Shown piece by piece: positions 25,101-37,200 of a stretch of 64,000 nt of DNA. Under the pieces are notes generated by a model. The model did no database searches. It saw only the letters and a program-made list of their open reading frames with translations, and had not been told where the DNA came from. Position 1 is the first letter of the stretch; each line of letters begins with the position of its first letter. The position numbers and the translations under genes are program-made. Source of the stretch: Hymenoscyphus infarciens (Eukaryota > Ascomycota > Leotiomycetes > Helotiales > Helotiaceae); NCBI GenBank assembly GCA_001414345.1, contig LLCB01000084.1, positions 124,001 through 188,000 of the forward strand. The letters run 5' to 3'.

Positions 25101-26739
25101 CCTATTTCGTCACCTCCAAGCCCTCCCCATCCCTTGGAAACCAAGGCTCGACACCCAGTCTTCTTGACTGCTTCAAATATAAGGGTGGTCATAGCATTGG
25201 GGTCATCCACAACAATAGAGCCAAATCCAATGTACACTGGAGGTGGTCCAGCAGCGAGAAATGCAGCAAGTTCGGGTTCAGGAGTGAACGAAGAAGCCAG
25301 GGAAAGAAAGTAGAACCCGGATATGGAAATATGTTGGCTCCAATCTTTTGGCTTAGGGATTAATGCTGGTGACCTGGTTTTTACATTAGTTTGATATGTT
25401 ATGGGTGCGATGGCAAGACTAACCAGCAGTAGGTGTATGGAACCTTCAGACGACTCAGCATCCCAGGAGCCCAAATCAAACTGATCGGATCAAGTCCAAG
25501 AGCGCGCTCTCTGAATCGATTGATTACGTCTCCCAACCCTTGCCAAGTCATCATTTCTACTAGAGCATATGAAATGAAATTGCTCATATTTACATCGGCG
25601 TTGGAGGATTGAATGTTTGCTAAAGGATGGGGGAAAGATTGCGTGGGCGACCAGGGCATACTAAAGGTGTTGTTAGATGTTGCTTGGGCATGAATAGTGA
25701 TATAACATACGTAAACATCATATGAAGTGGAATACCCATTTTCTCAGCAATATGAATATGGGCAAAACTGGGAGGGTTAGCGATGATAGCATCCGCGATA
25801 AAAGGTCGATCGGAGGGATCGGTGTCCATATTGATTCCGGCTTCCAGTCCAAGACTCTCTTGGCTGCCTGTGGGGATCGGGGCACCAAGGCCATTACCTG
25901 CTTCGACACAGGATCTCCAACATCCTAAAACAAGCTCTTCCATTCCCTTTCGTCGCTTTCCTACATCACCACTCTTTAAAGAGTCCATTCCAGGCATTAA
26001 TCCGGGATTCTTGACCATGAAAGCCATGAGCTCGGAAGGATCTCCTCCAATGCTAAAGAACTCCAATCCATTTTCTTCAATGAAACCTTGAAATGTAGGA
26101 TGGGTTGCCAGCCGAACTCGATGACCGTATGTAGCCTTCAAGGTCTTCCCCAAAGCCACAAATGGCTGAACATCTCCTCTCGACCCCACCACATGTATAA
26201 CAACATTCAATTTTGGTGGTGGAGTTTGGCCAGGCAGTCCTCCTAAAGCTGGTGGAATATAGCCCGTAGGCAATGGTGTTTCCTTTTCAACCAGAGAGAG
26301 TTGACTTCTCAACGCCGGAACAAGGAGATCTGAAAGTTTCCGGGTTTTCTGGTTGATTCTTATATTTATACGTCCGTCGTCTGTGATGTTTGCTTTTGTG
26401 TCCAATCCATCCTGGCTCATGAGGATCTCATCATGTCGGTCGCCATAGGCGGGAGGGGCTTCGCTTGCGTTGTCTTGGGGGACGGCTAGGTGGGAATGGC
26501 TTGTATTGTTTCTATTGTTATGTATGAGCATTTCAACTATAAAATTCCCGGCGTGGTTGAACTTACGCTGGCCTGGTTCCATACTCATATTGAGATGCGC
26601 GCGAACTTCGTCCTCCATGTCTCTCTTCATTGAAGTTGCCTACGATTGCAGCTTCTGCCTGAGCTACAAGATCGGAGGGGATGGCATTGGGGTCTGTCTG
26701 GTGCCCACTCGCACCGCTGCCACTGGGTTTTGAGGGCAT
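22174..26739 (-). CDS. Sterol-glucosyltransferase-like protein with eight C-terminal UIMs
   Basis: Seven exons (26739-26567, 26511-25711, 25660-25424, 25373-24606, 24554-23729, 23679-23541, 23489-22174) give 1,419 aa; every intron is 49-55 bp, GT-AG and in frame. Residues about 158-330 are a GT28/UGT80-type N-terminal domain (VVIHVVGSRGDVQPFVALGK). The C-terminal donor-binding domain carries PPPVYIGFGS (about 447) and HHGGAGTTAAGIATGKP (from 520). After a Ser-rich linker, residues about 936-981 resemble a VPS13-type Gly/Lys repeat (GLIKGIGKGIGGLILKP). Residues about 1150-1418 hold eight ubiquitin-interacting motifs of the E-x-x-x-x-A-I-x-x-S type, the last four residues from the end. No GRAM or PH domain is seen, unlike Atg26. 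Expected reaction: UDP-glucose plus sterol to steryl glucoside. The UIM tail suggests recruitment to ubiquitinated cargo (inference). The first ATG in frame was chosen; its context is AAACATGCC. Confidence 0.88.
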
Positions 26740-28106
26740 GTTTGCTTGGTGTTGAAGGGTTTGAGGAGTCGAAAGGGCTCCTAAGCTGGGGAAGTTATGC
26801 CAACATGTAGACAAGGAGAATGGGGGAAGCTAATGGAAGTCTCGTTGTATTTAACTGTCCGGCTTGTAAATGTCGCCGAGCTGGTTGAAGGTTCGGGTGC
26901 GTAATCGACGGAGGAGTGAATGATTCCGATAGACCGATCGGATTCCGCCAATGCCGATTTCTAGACGGACCGAGAAGGATAATAATTGAGGTGGTTATTA
27001 TCGAATTGTGTTGTCGGAGAACGGAGGCGCACGGGGGATTAATCAAAGCCGATAGCAACTTGCTGTTCTTCTACCAGTAGATGTTGTTGTGATTGTTGCT
27101 CGTCGTAATGACACCGGTGCGTAATGACGATGCTGGTGCTAAAGGTGTTTGCGGGGCAGCTGCAGCTAGGGTGGGAGGGAGCTCCCAAGGGAACTGGATC
27201 GGTGGGCAAATGTAAAAAGCTTGGCCACTTCCTTGACCTGGAAACCATCAGAGTGGCGATAAAAAGGTGCAAATCCTCCTAAATAAACCTCTATTCTTCA
27301 ACGAGATTAATGATCGAGGGTATCCAGAGTCTACACCGACTATAAGGGAAATGCATCCTCTTCAACCAACTGCCAGAAATGGAATCAAGCACATGTGCGG
27401 CGTTAGTAGGAGTCTAGATCTTCTTTCTAGATGGGCATTCGTACGTCCGGCAATTACGTCCGCTGGTTTGGAGTTGATATATGGACTTTAGAGATGGCTT
27501 GCAGCAACCAATAGAACATTTCGGGCTGTGACAAATCTTACGAAGTGCAGGCTGACACAAGTGATAGACCTATTGCTATGAGTTATAACTGTTAATTCGA
27601 TTGGCGAAAAGGAGGTTGATCACGTGCCAAAAACAACAATTAGGATTGCAGGTGCGAATTGAATATTTAGCGAGAAATGGCGAAAGATTCTGCGAGTTAA
27701 GTTCTTTTGAACCTTTAATTATAAGTGCGCAGAATAAAGGCATACAATGCTCAATCTCTGAGTTCTCTTCTTACTAACTCTCACCTTTTGGCATAGTTGG
27801 ATTAGAAGAAAGGAATAACAATTATTACTATAGCAGTAGAGAGACGTTCTTCACTATCAAAGTATATAAGCGGTTGTAAGCTTTCTTTTTTCAGATTAAA
27901 TAGAGGATCGGTTTGATATTGAGTTAAATAGGGCGCATTGGTCAGCTTAGTTCTACCGAAGTTATATAAGTTAAGTGTAATTTAAAAGAGAGTGAACAAA
28001 TGCAAAGCTTACTTTCAAAAACTAATAGAATAACCAAGTAAGAAATACCAAAAAATGAACAACAAATTGCTCAACCTCAGAATTGAACTGAGAAGTCTCT
28101 CCCGCT
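26740..28106. other. Intergenic, 5' region of the glucosyltransferase gene
   Basis: No gene recognised. Short frames at 26795-27272 are not convincing. A CACGTG site lies at 27621-27626. The downstream ~120 bp before 28107 are ordinary sequence into which the hAT-type element inserted. Confidence 0.4.
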
Positions 28107-28632
28107 CAGTGTGGTCGATAGTATTATCGTGATAAAATACTGCAGTATTTTCGAATTATATATTATTATAATATTTTAATAGTACGTATTAGTTTTCGTC
28201 GTAATACTATAGTAATATCGCGATATTAAATAGTATACTATTTAATGACTCGTGTACCTAAGACCCCACTTAAAGTAGACTAATTGAGCATAGTATATAA
28301 AGCAGTTTCTACTTAAGTATTTCTTCTTAACAACTTCTTAACATTTAATAATTAATAACACTTAGACTATTATAAGACTACTATTATTTCTTTATATTTA
28401 AGGTGCTCTATTTTTATAAAAAAGAATTACTTAAATTAATTAAGAATTCAAAGTCCTTAGCGTGCTTAGCAGTATCGCGATATTATCCTAATATTGATTA
28501 AAATACTAATAATATAAAGGATATTATTATTAGATATCGTGGCATTTAAATAGTATAAATAGTACCTATTAAAGTAGGTTTCTAACAATATATCGTGGTG
28601 GTATAATATTCTAAATACTATCGACCACACTG
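28107..28632. mobile_element. hAT-type MITE, 526 bp
   Basis: Perfect 19-bp terminal inverted repeats CAGTGTGGTCGATAGTATT at both ends, flanked by an 8-bp direct duplication CTCCCGCT (28099-28106 and 28633-28640). TIRs starting CAGTG with 8-bp duplications are diagnostic of the hAT superfamily. There is no coding capacity. The interior is AT-rich with repeated ATATCGCGATATT palindromes (near 28,210 and 28,470) and copies of TAAATAGTAT, possible subterminal transposase sites. Confidence 0.9.
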
Positions 28633-30287
28633 CTCCCGCTTGACTCTAAGACACTCTTTCTAGTCTAAACTACGGGAGTCCACTCTATAAACCTTCACAT
28701 AGTACAAATACCTTTCGAGGCGCATTAGTAGAGAGTAACAAATGTTACTTAAATATCGTATATAGGGGAAAGCGTGTTACTACTAGAATAATTAAGCTTC
28801 TATTATTAATGCTTCTATTAGTTGAATAGTTTCCTTATTTGTATTTAAGTATCTGGCTTCATAGTAGATTGAGACAGGTGCAGTGGAAGAGGGCATTTGT
28901 TCGGTATAGTGCTCGTATTTAAGGGATGTTTTATTAAAGCTTTCGGGGTTTAATTGGCGGTGACAGGCTAAGATCAAATGAGTTTTCAAGTTCTGATAAT
29001 GAGTTGTTTGTCCCGAGGTTGTTTACTTTGAATCCAAAGGAAACCTAAGAGGAAAATAACCCCCAAAAAGGAAGTAAAGAAGAAATTCCAATGCATGGTG
29101 GATGCTCAAGATCAGATGCGACACCAGTCCCGAGGTGGAAATCCCCTCTAGGATATCACCTCGCGGTGGGGGTATATACAGCTACAGGCCGCCTAGAAAT
29201 AGAGTAGCCGATGTTATTACAATGTCGTGTTTAGTTGAAGTGTTTTACTACTAGACCAATCGAGCTTATATAATACGTTAGATTAGGTTACAGATGCTAT
29301 CATGACTTAATTAAAAACCAGTACCTATAGTCGAGACCTGGCGTGGTCGGCTTACAAGTGATAAGTGTTGTGAAGTTACTTCTACTAGCTCTAGCGTTAG
29401 AAGAATTAGTAACTCTTATAGCATCTTCTCGCCTCAACATAGGAGCGTCGCTTAATCTAGCTTGTTTCTTATTCGCGACTAACTCTTCTCTTTGAATAAA
29501 TTTCTTCCCAACTACCCACAACCACCCCCCCCCCTATATTTTACGAACAGCGACAATGGGTGATCTCAATACAACCCTTGACTAGACGACAGCAAACTTC
29601 ATCACACCCCAAAGTGAAACAATATACTACGTAATGACAGTAGAGGACGCAGCGCAATGGCGCTTGATAGCAGGAATTTGTCTCCCACTTGCTATTACCC
29701 CGGTCCTTATGTTTTTGTTCGCTTTTAGTCGCAGTAGTTTTCTGGGTGAAATCATTAGTAGGCTTAACAAGCTCGAGTTCGAAGGTGGGAAAGAGCTTGA
29801 TAAGAAAAGAGGAGCTTATGTAAGGTCTCCCGTCTTCTAGTTTACTATCTACTAAAAAAAAGATCGATGCGAGAAGTTTACGAGATCCCAAGGAGTAGAA
29901 ATGAACCTAGGCTTTTCTGGAGCCAAAATAAAGGTGCAGTCCGACTTTTATAGGTTACGCGATTCTGGAGAAGGTATATTATAATGCTCTTTCCTGCATT
30001 TTAAAGACACCTCTAGTATATATTATATATCTATAACTATCTTAATGTAAACCTAGGCTCTTAGAAAAAGAGAAGTTAGTGACAAAACATGACTTTCACC
30101 TAGTCTTTTACAGATTGCTAATAACTCAAATCGGGTATAAAACTTAGGTTGACAGTAAGCATAGTTACTAGGACAATCACTTAAACACGAGGAAGCCGAG
30201 AGGGTAAAAAAGAAGTTCAAAATAAGCAACACTCCACAGAACTGAAAAGGATTCATCACAAACACTATCCCATCCCCCCCCCTTCCC
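28633..30287. other. Intergenic, no confident gene
   Basis: Partly AT-rich and partly ordinary. A minus-strand frame at 28792-28989 (65 aa) and one at 29300-29521 (73 aa) have coding-like composition but match no family I know. A plus-strand frame at 29634-29840 (68 aa) has one hydrophobic helix. None has enough support to be called a gene. The last part includes the 3' flank of the hydrolase gene. Confidence 0.4.
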
Positions 30288-31217
30288 CTAGTTCTTACCC
30301 ACGAACCCAGTACTCCCAAGCCATCTCCCAATGTTACTCCCAATAACATCCGGACAATCCTCCTGCAAAAAGTGCTTCGCCCTCCCAACGCCAACAAACT
30401 CTGTATTCTTCAAAGTCCTCTCATACCACTCCTTCTTCTCAACCGGAATGATCTTCCCCGGATCCGCCCAGAAAAATAGCTTCGGCACCTCACTCGTCAC
30501 CAACCACTCATGGTACCTCTCCACAGCAGCATAAACCTCCACCGGCTGTCCCGCAACGGGAAAAATCTTCGCTATTTCGAAAATAGCCTCCCTGTCTTCT
30601 ATCTTCCAAAAAGGTTTGCGATAATGATCCATCTCAACAGTAGTGAGAGGACGAAGAATTTGGCCTTGGAGAAATACTTCAATGAAGATGTTATCATCGA
30701 CGATAGATTTATGTAATTGTTCGGGCCCACCGCCGAGAGCTGCGTGTAATTCTGCGGGCATCTCGCCTGTGCTTTCCCATGTTGGCATGGGAGGGAGGAA
30801 TTCCATCAATACCAATCCTGCGATCTTCTCGGGGTGTTGACGAGCCCAGTTCAGTCCAAAAAGCGAACCGAAATCGTGGAGGACCAACACGACCTTTTTG
30901 TCCGAGTTTAAGATCTTGGACAAGAAAGTTGCGAGATATCGAGTGTGGTTTTCCCAACCGTAGAAGGAGGAAGGGTGTTTGGATGAAGCGCCCATTCCTA
31001 TGAGGTCTGGAGCAATACAACGGGTTGAAGGCGAAACATGGGGAATGATGTTGCGCCAGAGGTATGAGGAGGCTGGGTTGCCGTGGAGAAATACCACTGG
31101 AGGATTATGGGATGCGTTGGTGGGATTGGTGTCGATGTACGCCATTGAAACATCTTTTTCAAGGTTGATGAAGTTCATTGTGAAAGGAAAATCGGAAGAT
31201 ATCTCTTGGACTGCCAT
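30288..31217 (-). CDS. Haloalkane dehalogenase-like alpha/beta hydrolase (HLD-II type)
   Basis: Single-exon, 309 aa, the length of bacterial HLD-II enzymes such as DhaA/LinB. Oxyanion and first halide-binding motif HGNPASSYLWRN has Asn47. The nucleophile elbow is HDFGSLFG with Asp115. The catalytic acid Glu139 sits in LVLMEF after strand 6, as in HLD-II. The base His282 lies in KHFLQEDCPDVIG. Cap-domain matches include RPLTTVEMDHYRKPF and PVAGQPVEVYA. The family's second halide-stabilising residue, a Trp right after the nucleophile, is Phe116 here. Expected chemistry is hydrolysis of a carbon-halogen bond, but that change weakens the case, so ester or epoxide substrates are possible. No signal peptide, so probably cytosolic. 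The close likeness to bacterial enzymes and the absence of introns could reflect old horizontal transfer (inference). Start is the first ATG; stop TAG. Confidence 0.88.
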   Translation of the reverse strand: MAVQEISSDFPFTMNFINLEKDVSMAYIDTNPTNASHNPPVVFLHGNPASSYLWRNIIPHVSPSTRCIAPDLIGMGASSKHPSSFYGWENHTRYLATFLSKILNSDKKVVLVLHDFGSLFGLNWARQHPEKIAGLVLMEFLPPMPTWESTGEMPAELHAALGGGPEQLHKSIVDDNIFIEVFLQGQILRPLTTVEMDHYRKPFWKIEDREAIFEIAKIFPVAGQPVEVYAAVERYHEWLVTSEVPKLFFWADPGKIIPVEKKEWYERTLKNTEFVGVGRAKHFLQEDCPDVIGSNIGRWLGSTGFVGKN

Positions 31218-34217
31218 TGTAATGTTCCTAGGGACCTTGTTTAGGGAGAAGAAATTCTGGTCTGAATTTCGGGTCAGAAAAACAATGTAAAATATGTTGG
31301 AAACTTGAGATCGATCAGATGGAGAAAAGTGGGAATTGTAGATTTTGAGATATTGTTATTCATTGTAGGACCAAAGGAAGTACTTATAGCAAGTTCATCG
31401 AATTTCCAAGACTGAAAATTGCGTGGAGCCATTCGGCGCGTCGTACAATGCTGCGACACGTTTGGAACTGAGTAAATCAAATGATGAACGCAAGAAACAC
31501 AAATAGCTGATCCTCTACCCCATTATCCACCAACAATAGAACCTATTTTGGATGTTTCATGGTGTTGATCTTGAAGCTTTCCAAATAGTCAGCACCGAGA
31601 ACCCCGTACTCCGAGAACAATTCCAGCCACTTGTGGTTTCCCCGTGACGACGGTCATTTGCGCACTTGCTGACCCCGGTGGCTGATTGTTCCAACTGCCT
31701 AGGTTAATTTCTAGTTATTAATTCACTTGAATTGGTCTAGAAAGTTAGAACGAGGGCTAGGTAGGCAGGTACCAACCTGATGTATTTACAGCCACTTTTG
31801 ATGCCCATCGCCTCTTGAGTTTCTTTTCGTTCTTTTAGTAAAAATGTAAAGAAGACAAAGATTTTAGGTTTGATACTCTGCTGGGGGCTCGTCAGCGTTG
31901 CCGGACCATCTCGCTATGTGGAAATTCAAGGAAACAGTCAGGATAACGCGACCCGCTGTCAAAAAAAGAAAAGATAACGGCCAACCCCACCGTTCAAAGC
32001 GCGCCTTCGGAGCGCCATTGCCTAAAATGGGTTCAGATACCGATAACACGATAACACGAGTGCGAGTTGCAGTGAGTCCCTGACAAATCTCGCCGATTTC
32101 AAGTTGAGGGATGAGTTGGAAGTTGGTGCCGCCAAAAGTAAGAAACAACTAGTGGCTGACCGCCCACTAGCAATGCATGAAACTTCATGTTAATTTGCTC
32201 CTCACCGCCGCTGGTCAGCGCATTAGCACGGAAATTGGAGATTCTAATGTGGAAGCAAGTCATCCTGATTTGCAAAATGGAAAAAATACGATCGAGGTAC
32301 ACCGACTACGTTTCTCTTGCAGGTCTTCGGTAGTATACTGTATACTATATACTCCCCAGAAATAGGAAGGAAAAAAGGAAAGCTACATATGCTCTGGTGA
32401 TCAGGGTGATCAACACTTGCGTCACGTACGACTCTGCAGACCTCCACTGCAGTACTTGGGACAGTACCAAGACCACAAACTTGGGATAATTGTTGCGTAA
32501 TTGAATTGCGCAGACAAAAAGAGCTTTAGAAGAAACAAAGACGGCGATAAAAACTGGAAGCCTAGAGATAGCTGCGTGAATCTGTTGCGAAACTATAGGC
32601 CGAAGCCTTGCGTGAGGCGGGAAAAGTTCCTGTCAGCTGTTGTACCGAATTGAAATTGAGACTCAAACTTGGTGGTTACACGGTACTGTGCCCCGTGGAT
32701 AGTTTTCAACTTGGAGACGGCTCGTTTGAGGTTACTGGAGCGGCGCGAGTTGCGGAAGAAAGGAAGAAAGAGTTAAAAAGTTAGAAAGGAGAGACGCCTA
32801 TTCCAAGGCTGGCCGAGGTAGTGGCTCACGTGATCGGATCCAATTTTCTCCTATTTTGGATGTTCCCTTCAAACGCAAGTTCTCAGGGGCCATGCCACCT
32901 GACAGTTTCCTTATTTTTTTTATATTATTTGTGCTCCTGCTGGTAACCTTAATCCGATGCCAAAAGACTTCCTGTGGTCAACGTCCCAAGAACCGCCATG
33001 CGCCAATATGTTCAACGTCACCCCTCCGTCTGATCTCTTTTGCTACCTCGATAAAGCCGCGATAAAGCATGGCATCAACGTTGACTGCCCGAGACGTGTA
33101 CAACGTCGTACTACAGTATGTCCGAGTAGAGCAGGTATGAGTACCTCGCACCAGAATATTCAGCCTTGCAAGGGGTCACCCAGACATCAGACCATCGGTA
33201 GCGCCTCCTATTTATATCACTCATAGACCGGATTCGGTTGGCAGCTGATGTCAAGATAGGTATCTCCTATCAAAAAACAATCCACATTCAACAACACCAA
33301 CGCCAACTCCTGTACGACGTAAGCCGTAAGCCGTCAGATTCCTCTCGAAACTCTCACTGGTGCACCGCATCTGCAGCATCCTCATCTTGACCTCGCCGTC
33401 TCTGGCAGTTGTTCTGTCATATATTGGTGGCGTGTTGATCACGCGCTGGAGGCGGGCATTTTATCCTCCTGCCCTTCCTCGGATGTCTTCTCCATCCTTT
33501 TCACAGAAGTGAAATCCCATAGGTAGTCCTTGTATAGGGTGTCTTCGAGCCGCTTTTGGAAGTGTCCAATTAAGCTCCTGTGGCGCTTATCCGGCAGCAT
33601 CCCCCGTATCGAGATTGATGAATCCGATCCAACAGGGTGTAAACAGGCTGGTTGGGGTGTTGGTCGTGTTGGTCAATCCCCCCCCCCCTGACTGTCAAGC
33701 ATCCTGGCTGGCGTCTCCAGTATTTTCTTCGTATCCAGCGGCCGTTCTTTTCAAAACTCCTCTTATCCCAAATACCCCGCGCTCTGGGAAACACTGTTCC
33801 AATGAAAGTGTAAGCCAGAGCGGGAAGCTTTTATTATCTATTGCCGTTAAGCCGCATGGAGTTTTGGGCTTGTTATATCCTCCCTGTGGAATACGAACTC
33901 TTGGTGCATGGCAGGCCATGCACAACCATCCTGCTTCTGTGCAGCAAAGCAGCCCTAGTCGCCCTGCAATGCAACATCCTAGACCACTACTTCCTTTTTC
34001 CTGTGAAGACCTTCGCAGATGAGAGCAAATCGTTTACCAGTATATAGTGCAACGTCCTCCCTCAATTGATATGTCCCTCAAGCGTGCTTCGTTGCTGCAG
34101 CCATCATTCGTTCGGGTTGTCCCGAGGTTCAGCATTCATAATATTTTCGTTTCTTTTTCCTCCCTTTTGTCCCCTCTTTAGAACATTGCACATGCAAGGG
34201 AAAGCAAGCTTCCAAAA
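31218..34217. other. Intergenic, 3 kb; no gene recognised
   Basis: It separates divergent genes (hydrolase on minus, oxidase on plus), so it holds both promoters. Features seen: CACGTG at 32827-32832; a poly-C run near 33,678; a pyrimidine-rich tract about 34,140-34,185 just before the oxidase start. The open frames at 32856-34047 have no recognisable protein pattern. Confidence 0.4.
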
Positions 34218-37200
34218 ATGAAGTCCTTCATTGGGGCAGGTTTTATACTGTCTACTGTTAGTGGCCCCTCTCGTCGTGTTTCATAGGCTTACTTGAATAG
34301 TTTGCTGTCGCTCACGGTGCGATCCTCGGAAAACGGGTTGTGCTTCCTACGGGATGGACATCCCAAGGATGCTACACGTATGTACTCTGGTCATCATTAC
34401 GAACGTATCTGTCGGTGTCAGGCTGACGTATATCCAGAGATAATGGTGTTCGAACGCTTTCGGGGGCCAATAATGCAGCAGGGACTACGACTGTAGAAAC
34501 TTGTATTGCCTACTGCATTGGAAAGGGATTTGCCTATGCTGGCGTGGAATGTAAGGATATCTTGTTTATCTTTGATTGATATCCTAAGTTCTTTTGAACC
34601 AGGAACTTGGAATCCTTCCGTCAACCAGTCAACCGAGAGACATTAACTGATTTCCATCACACAGATTCAACAGAATGCTGTGAGTTCACGTGGAATTCCG
34701 ATTCCAAGGATGGCTTTTGATATGTTTGACTAGATTGTGGGAATACAATCGCTTCGGCGTCTGTCCCGGCAACCGCAAGCGACTGCAATATGCCATGTGC
34801 GGGCGATGGCACTGAAACTTGTGGAGGGCCTAATAGGGTGAACATCTATTGGAGTGGAGCTGTCGTTGCTCCCCCTGGAAATAAGCTTACCGTGGGTACT
34901 TACGATTTCCAAAGCTGCCGCACAGAAACAGCGACAGGGAGAGCATTGGGTGGAATCACGACTGCTTCAGATACTATGACGATTGAGGCTTGTGCAACCT
35001 TCTGCAGTGGTTACACGTACTTCGGTACAGAATACGGTCGTGAATGCACGTGGCCCCTCAGAGTTAGACATGCGGGGACATCGCTGACTTCAAGCAGGTT
35101 ATTGTGGGAATAGTTTTGGTACAGGATCGGTTGTCGCTCCTTCAAGCGACTGTTCGATGTTGTGTGCCGGCGATACCAGTGAGTTTTGTGGTGCCGGTGG
35201 ACGCCTCACAGTTTATGCTGTATCTGGTACCCCACCACCAACCACGAGCTCGGGCGTGGACCCAACTTCTACAACATCAGCAGTCCCTGTTGGAACGGGG
35301 TTCCCAACTGGCTGGACTTCTCAAGGTTGCTGGGCCGAACCTGCCAATGGTCGGATGCTCACACACCAGCAACCCGACAGTACAACAAACACTCTTCAAA
35401 AATGTGTACAAACATGTGCTGGATTGGGATACACTATCGCTGGTGCCGAGTATGGGGTGCAGGTAAGGATATGCGGGTGTTGCCATGCTATCATAGCTAA
35501 TCTCAGACAGTGTTTCTGCGACAACTTCGTATATAATGGTGGCGCCCTCGCTGCCAATCAGGCTGACTGCAACGTTCCATGCCCTGGGCTTACCTCAACG
35601 AATTGTGGTGCAGGAAATCGAATTTCCATGATGTCTCTCGGAATTCCACAAGTATTCCAAGCTCCTGGACCTCAAATTTCTGGACTGCCTACTGGATGGA
35701 AGTATTCCGGTTGCGTAGGCGACAATGTAGTTTCTGCAGAGGCAGCAAATGTCAACATCCAAACTTTTCCTTACAAAATTTGGGACAAACAATCAAATAC
35801 ACCAGCAGAATGTATTACTCAATGTCAAACTTTTGGATTCAACGCCGCGGGCCTGGTAAGTTAAAAGTTCTATCATTCAAAATCTTCACATTAACTCTTC
35901 AATAGGAATATGGATCCCAATGCTGTAAGTATTTCTCCTCACTCGAAATTGCTCCACTGATTGGATTTTAGTCTGCGGTGATCAAGCCAATCTTCTGATT
36001 GCATCTATGCCATCTGCTTCAACCAAGCCGACGGATCCTGACCACTATACATATGCCATCCCACCGGCTACATACGCAGACTCCGAATGTAGTGCTCCAT
36101 GCACTGGTGCTCCACAATATCTTTGTGGTTCTGGTAACAGGCTCACTTATTACACATGGAATGCAACCGATCCCCTTTACAAGTGGGACTTCCCAACCGG
36201 AGCATCAGCCGGTCAATACTCGCTACTGATTGGAGGCTTGATCGTTCCTCTTATCACATCACAAGCAATCACTGGAAAAGTCACTTTCCTCGAAAAGGCT
36301 GGAACTGGAGCACCTAATGCAACAGGAGCTTACGAACTTGATCTGACCCAAATCGATAATTTCGGCGCCGCTTGGAGACAAATGACCAAACCTCAATCTG
36401 ATGTTTTCTGTTCAGGTGGTGTCACCATGCCTGATAAAGCAGGGAGACAAATCAACGTCGGAGGTTGGGCTGGTGACTCCACTCTTGGTGTGAGAATTTA
36501 CTGGCCAGATGGATCTCCAGGTGTTAAGGGTGTAAACCAATGGGTTGAAGATGGTGCTCATCTCAAACTCCAGGTAGCACGTTGGTATCCTTCTGCGATG
36601 GTCATGGCAAACGGTTCTATTCTTGTCGTTGGTGGTGAGATTGGTCAGAATGCTGCAGAGCAACCGACACTCGAGATTCTTCCCCCGACTGGTGTCCCAG
36701 ACGCCAGTACCCAAAGCGGATATTCAAATACAACCAAATACCTGGATTTCTTGGACCGTACTGCTCCATTCAATTTATATCCCTGGATCACGGTCGTGCC
36801 ATCTGGTATCCTCATTGTTTACTACAACGAAGCTCGCATTATTGATGAAGTCAACTTCAATACCATCAAGACTTTACCAAACATGCCAGGTGCTGTCAAC
36901 GATCCCAAAGGTGGACGTTCATACCAACTCCAAGGTGCCACTGTCAGCTTACCGCAATATGCACCTTTCACAGATCCCCTCGGAATTCTCGTATGCGGTG
37001 GTTCTACAGAAGGAGGCGGATATCCAATTGACAACTGCGTTTCCACCCAACCAGAAGCTCCAAGCCCAACATGGCTGATCGAGAGAATGGTAAGTAAACC
37101 AAGTCTTATCCCATCATCCAACTAACATCCTCCCCAGCCATCTCGTCGAGTAATGCCCTGCATGGCCGGTCTCCCAGACGGAACATATGTCATCCTCGGA

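Noticed and set aside
29215..29280. tRNA-like stretch on the minus strand (GGTCTAGTAGT resembles an A-box)
   Set aside because: No B-box GGTTCRANNCC follows at the right distance and no cloverleaf stems can be drawn.
29634..29840. 68-aa plus-strand frame with one hydrophobic helix
   Set aside because: No known family, no splice partners and a composition that fits chance; not enough to call a gene.
33615..34022. 135-aa plus-strand frame upstream of the oxidase
   Set aside because: Low-complexity translation without domain pattern; lies in the expected promoter region.
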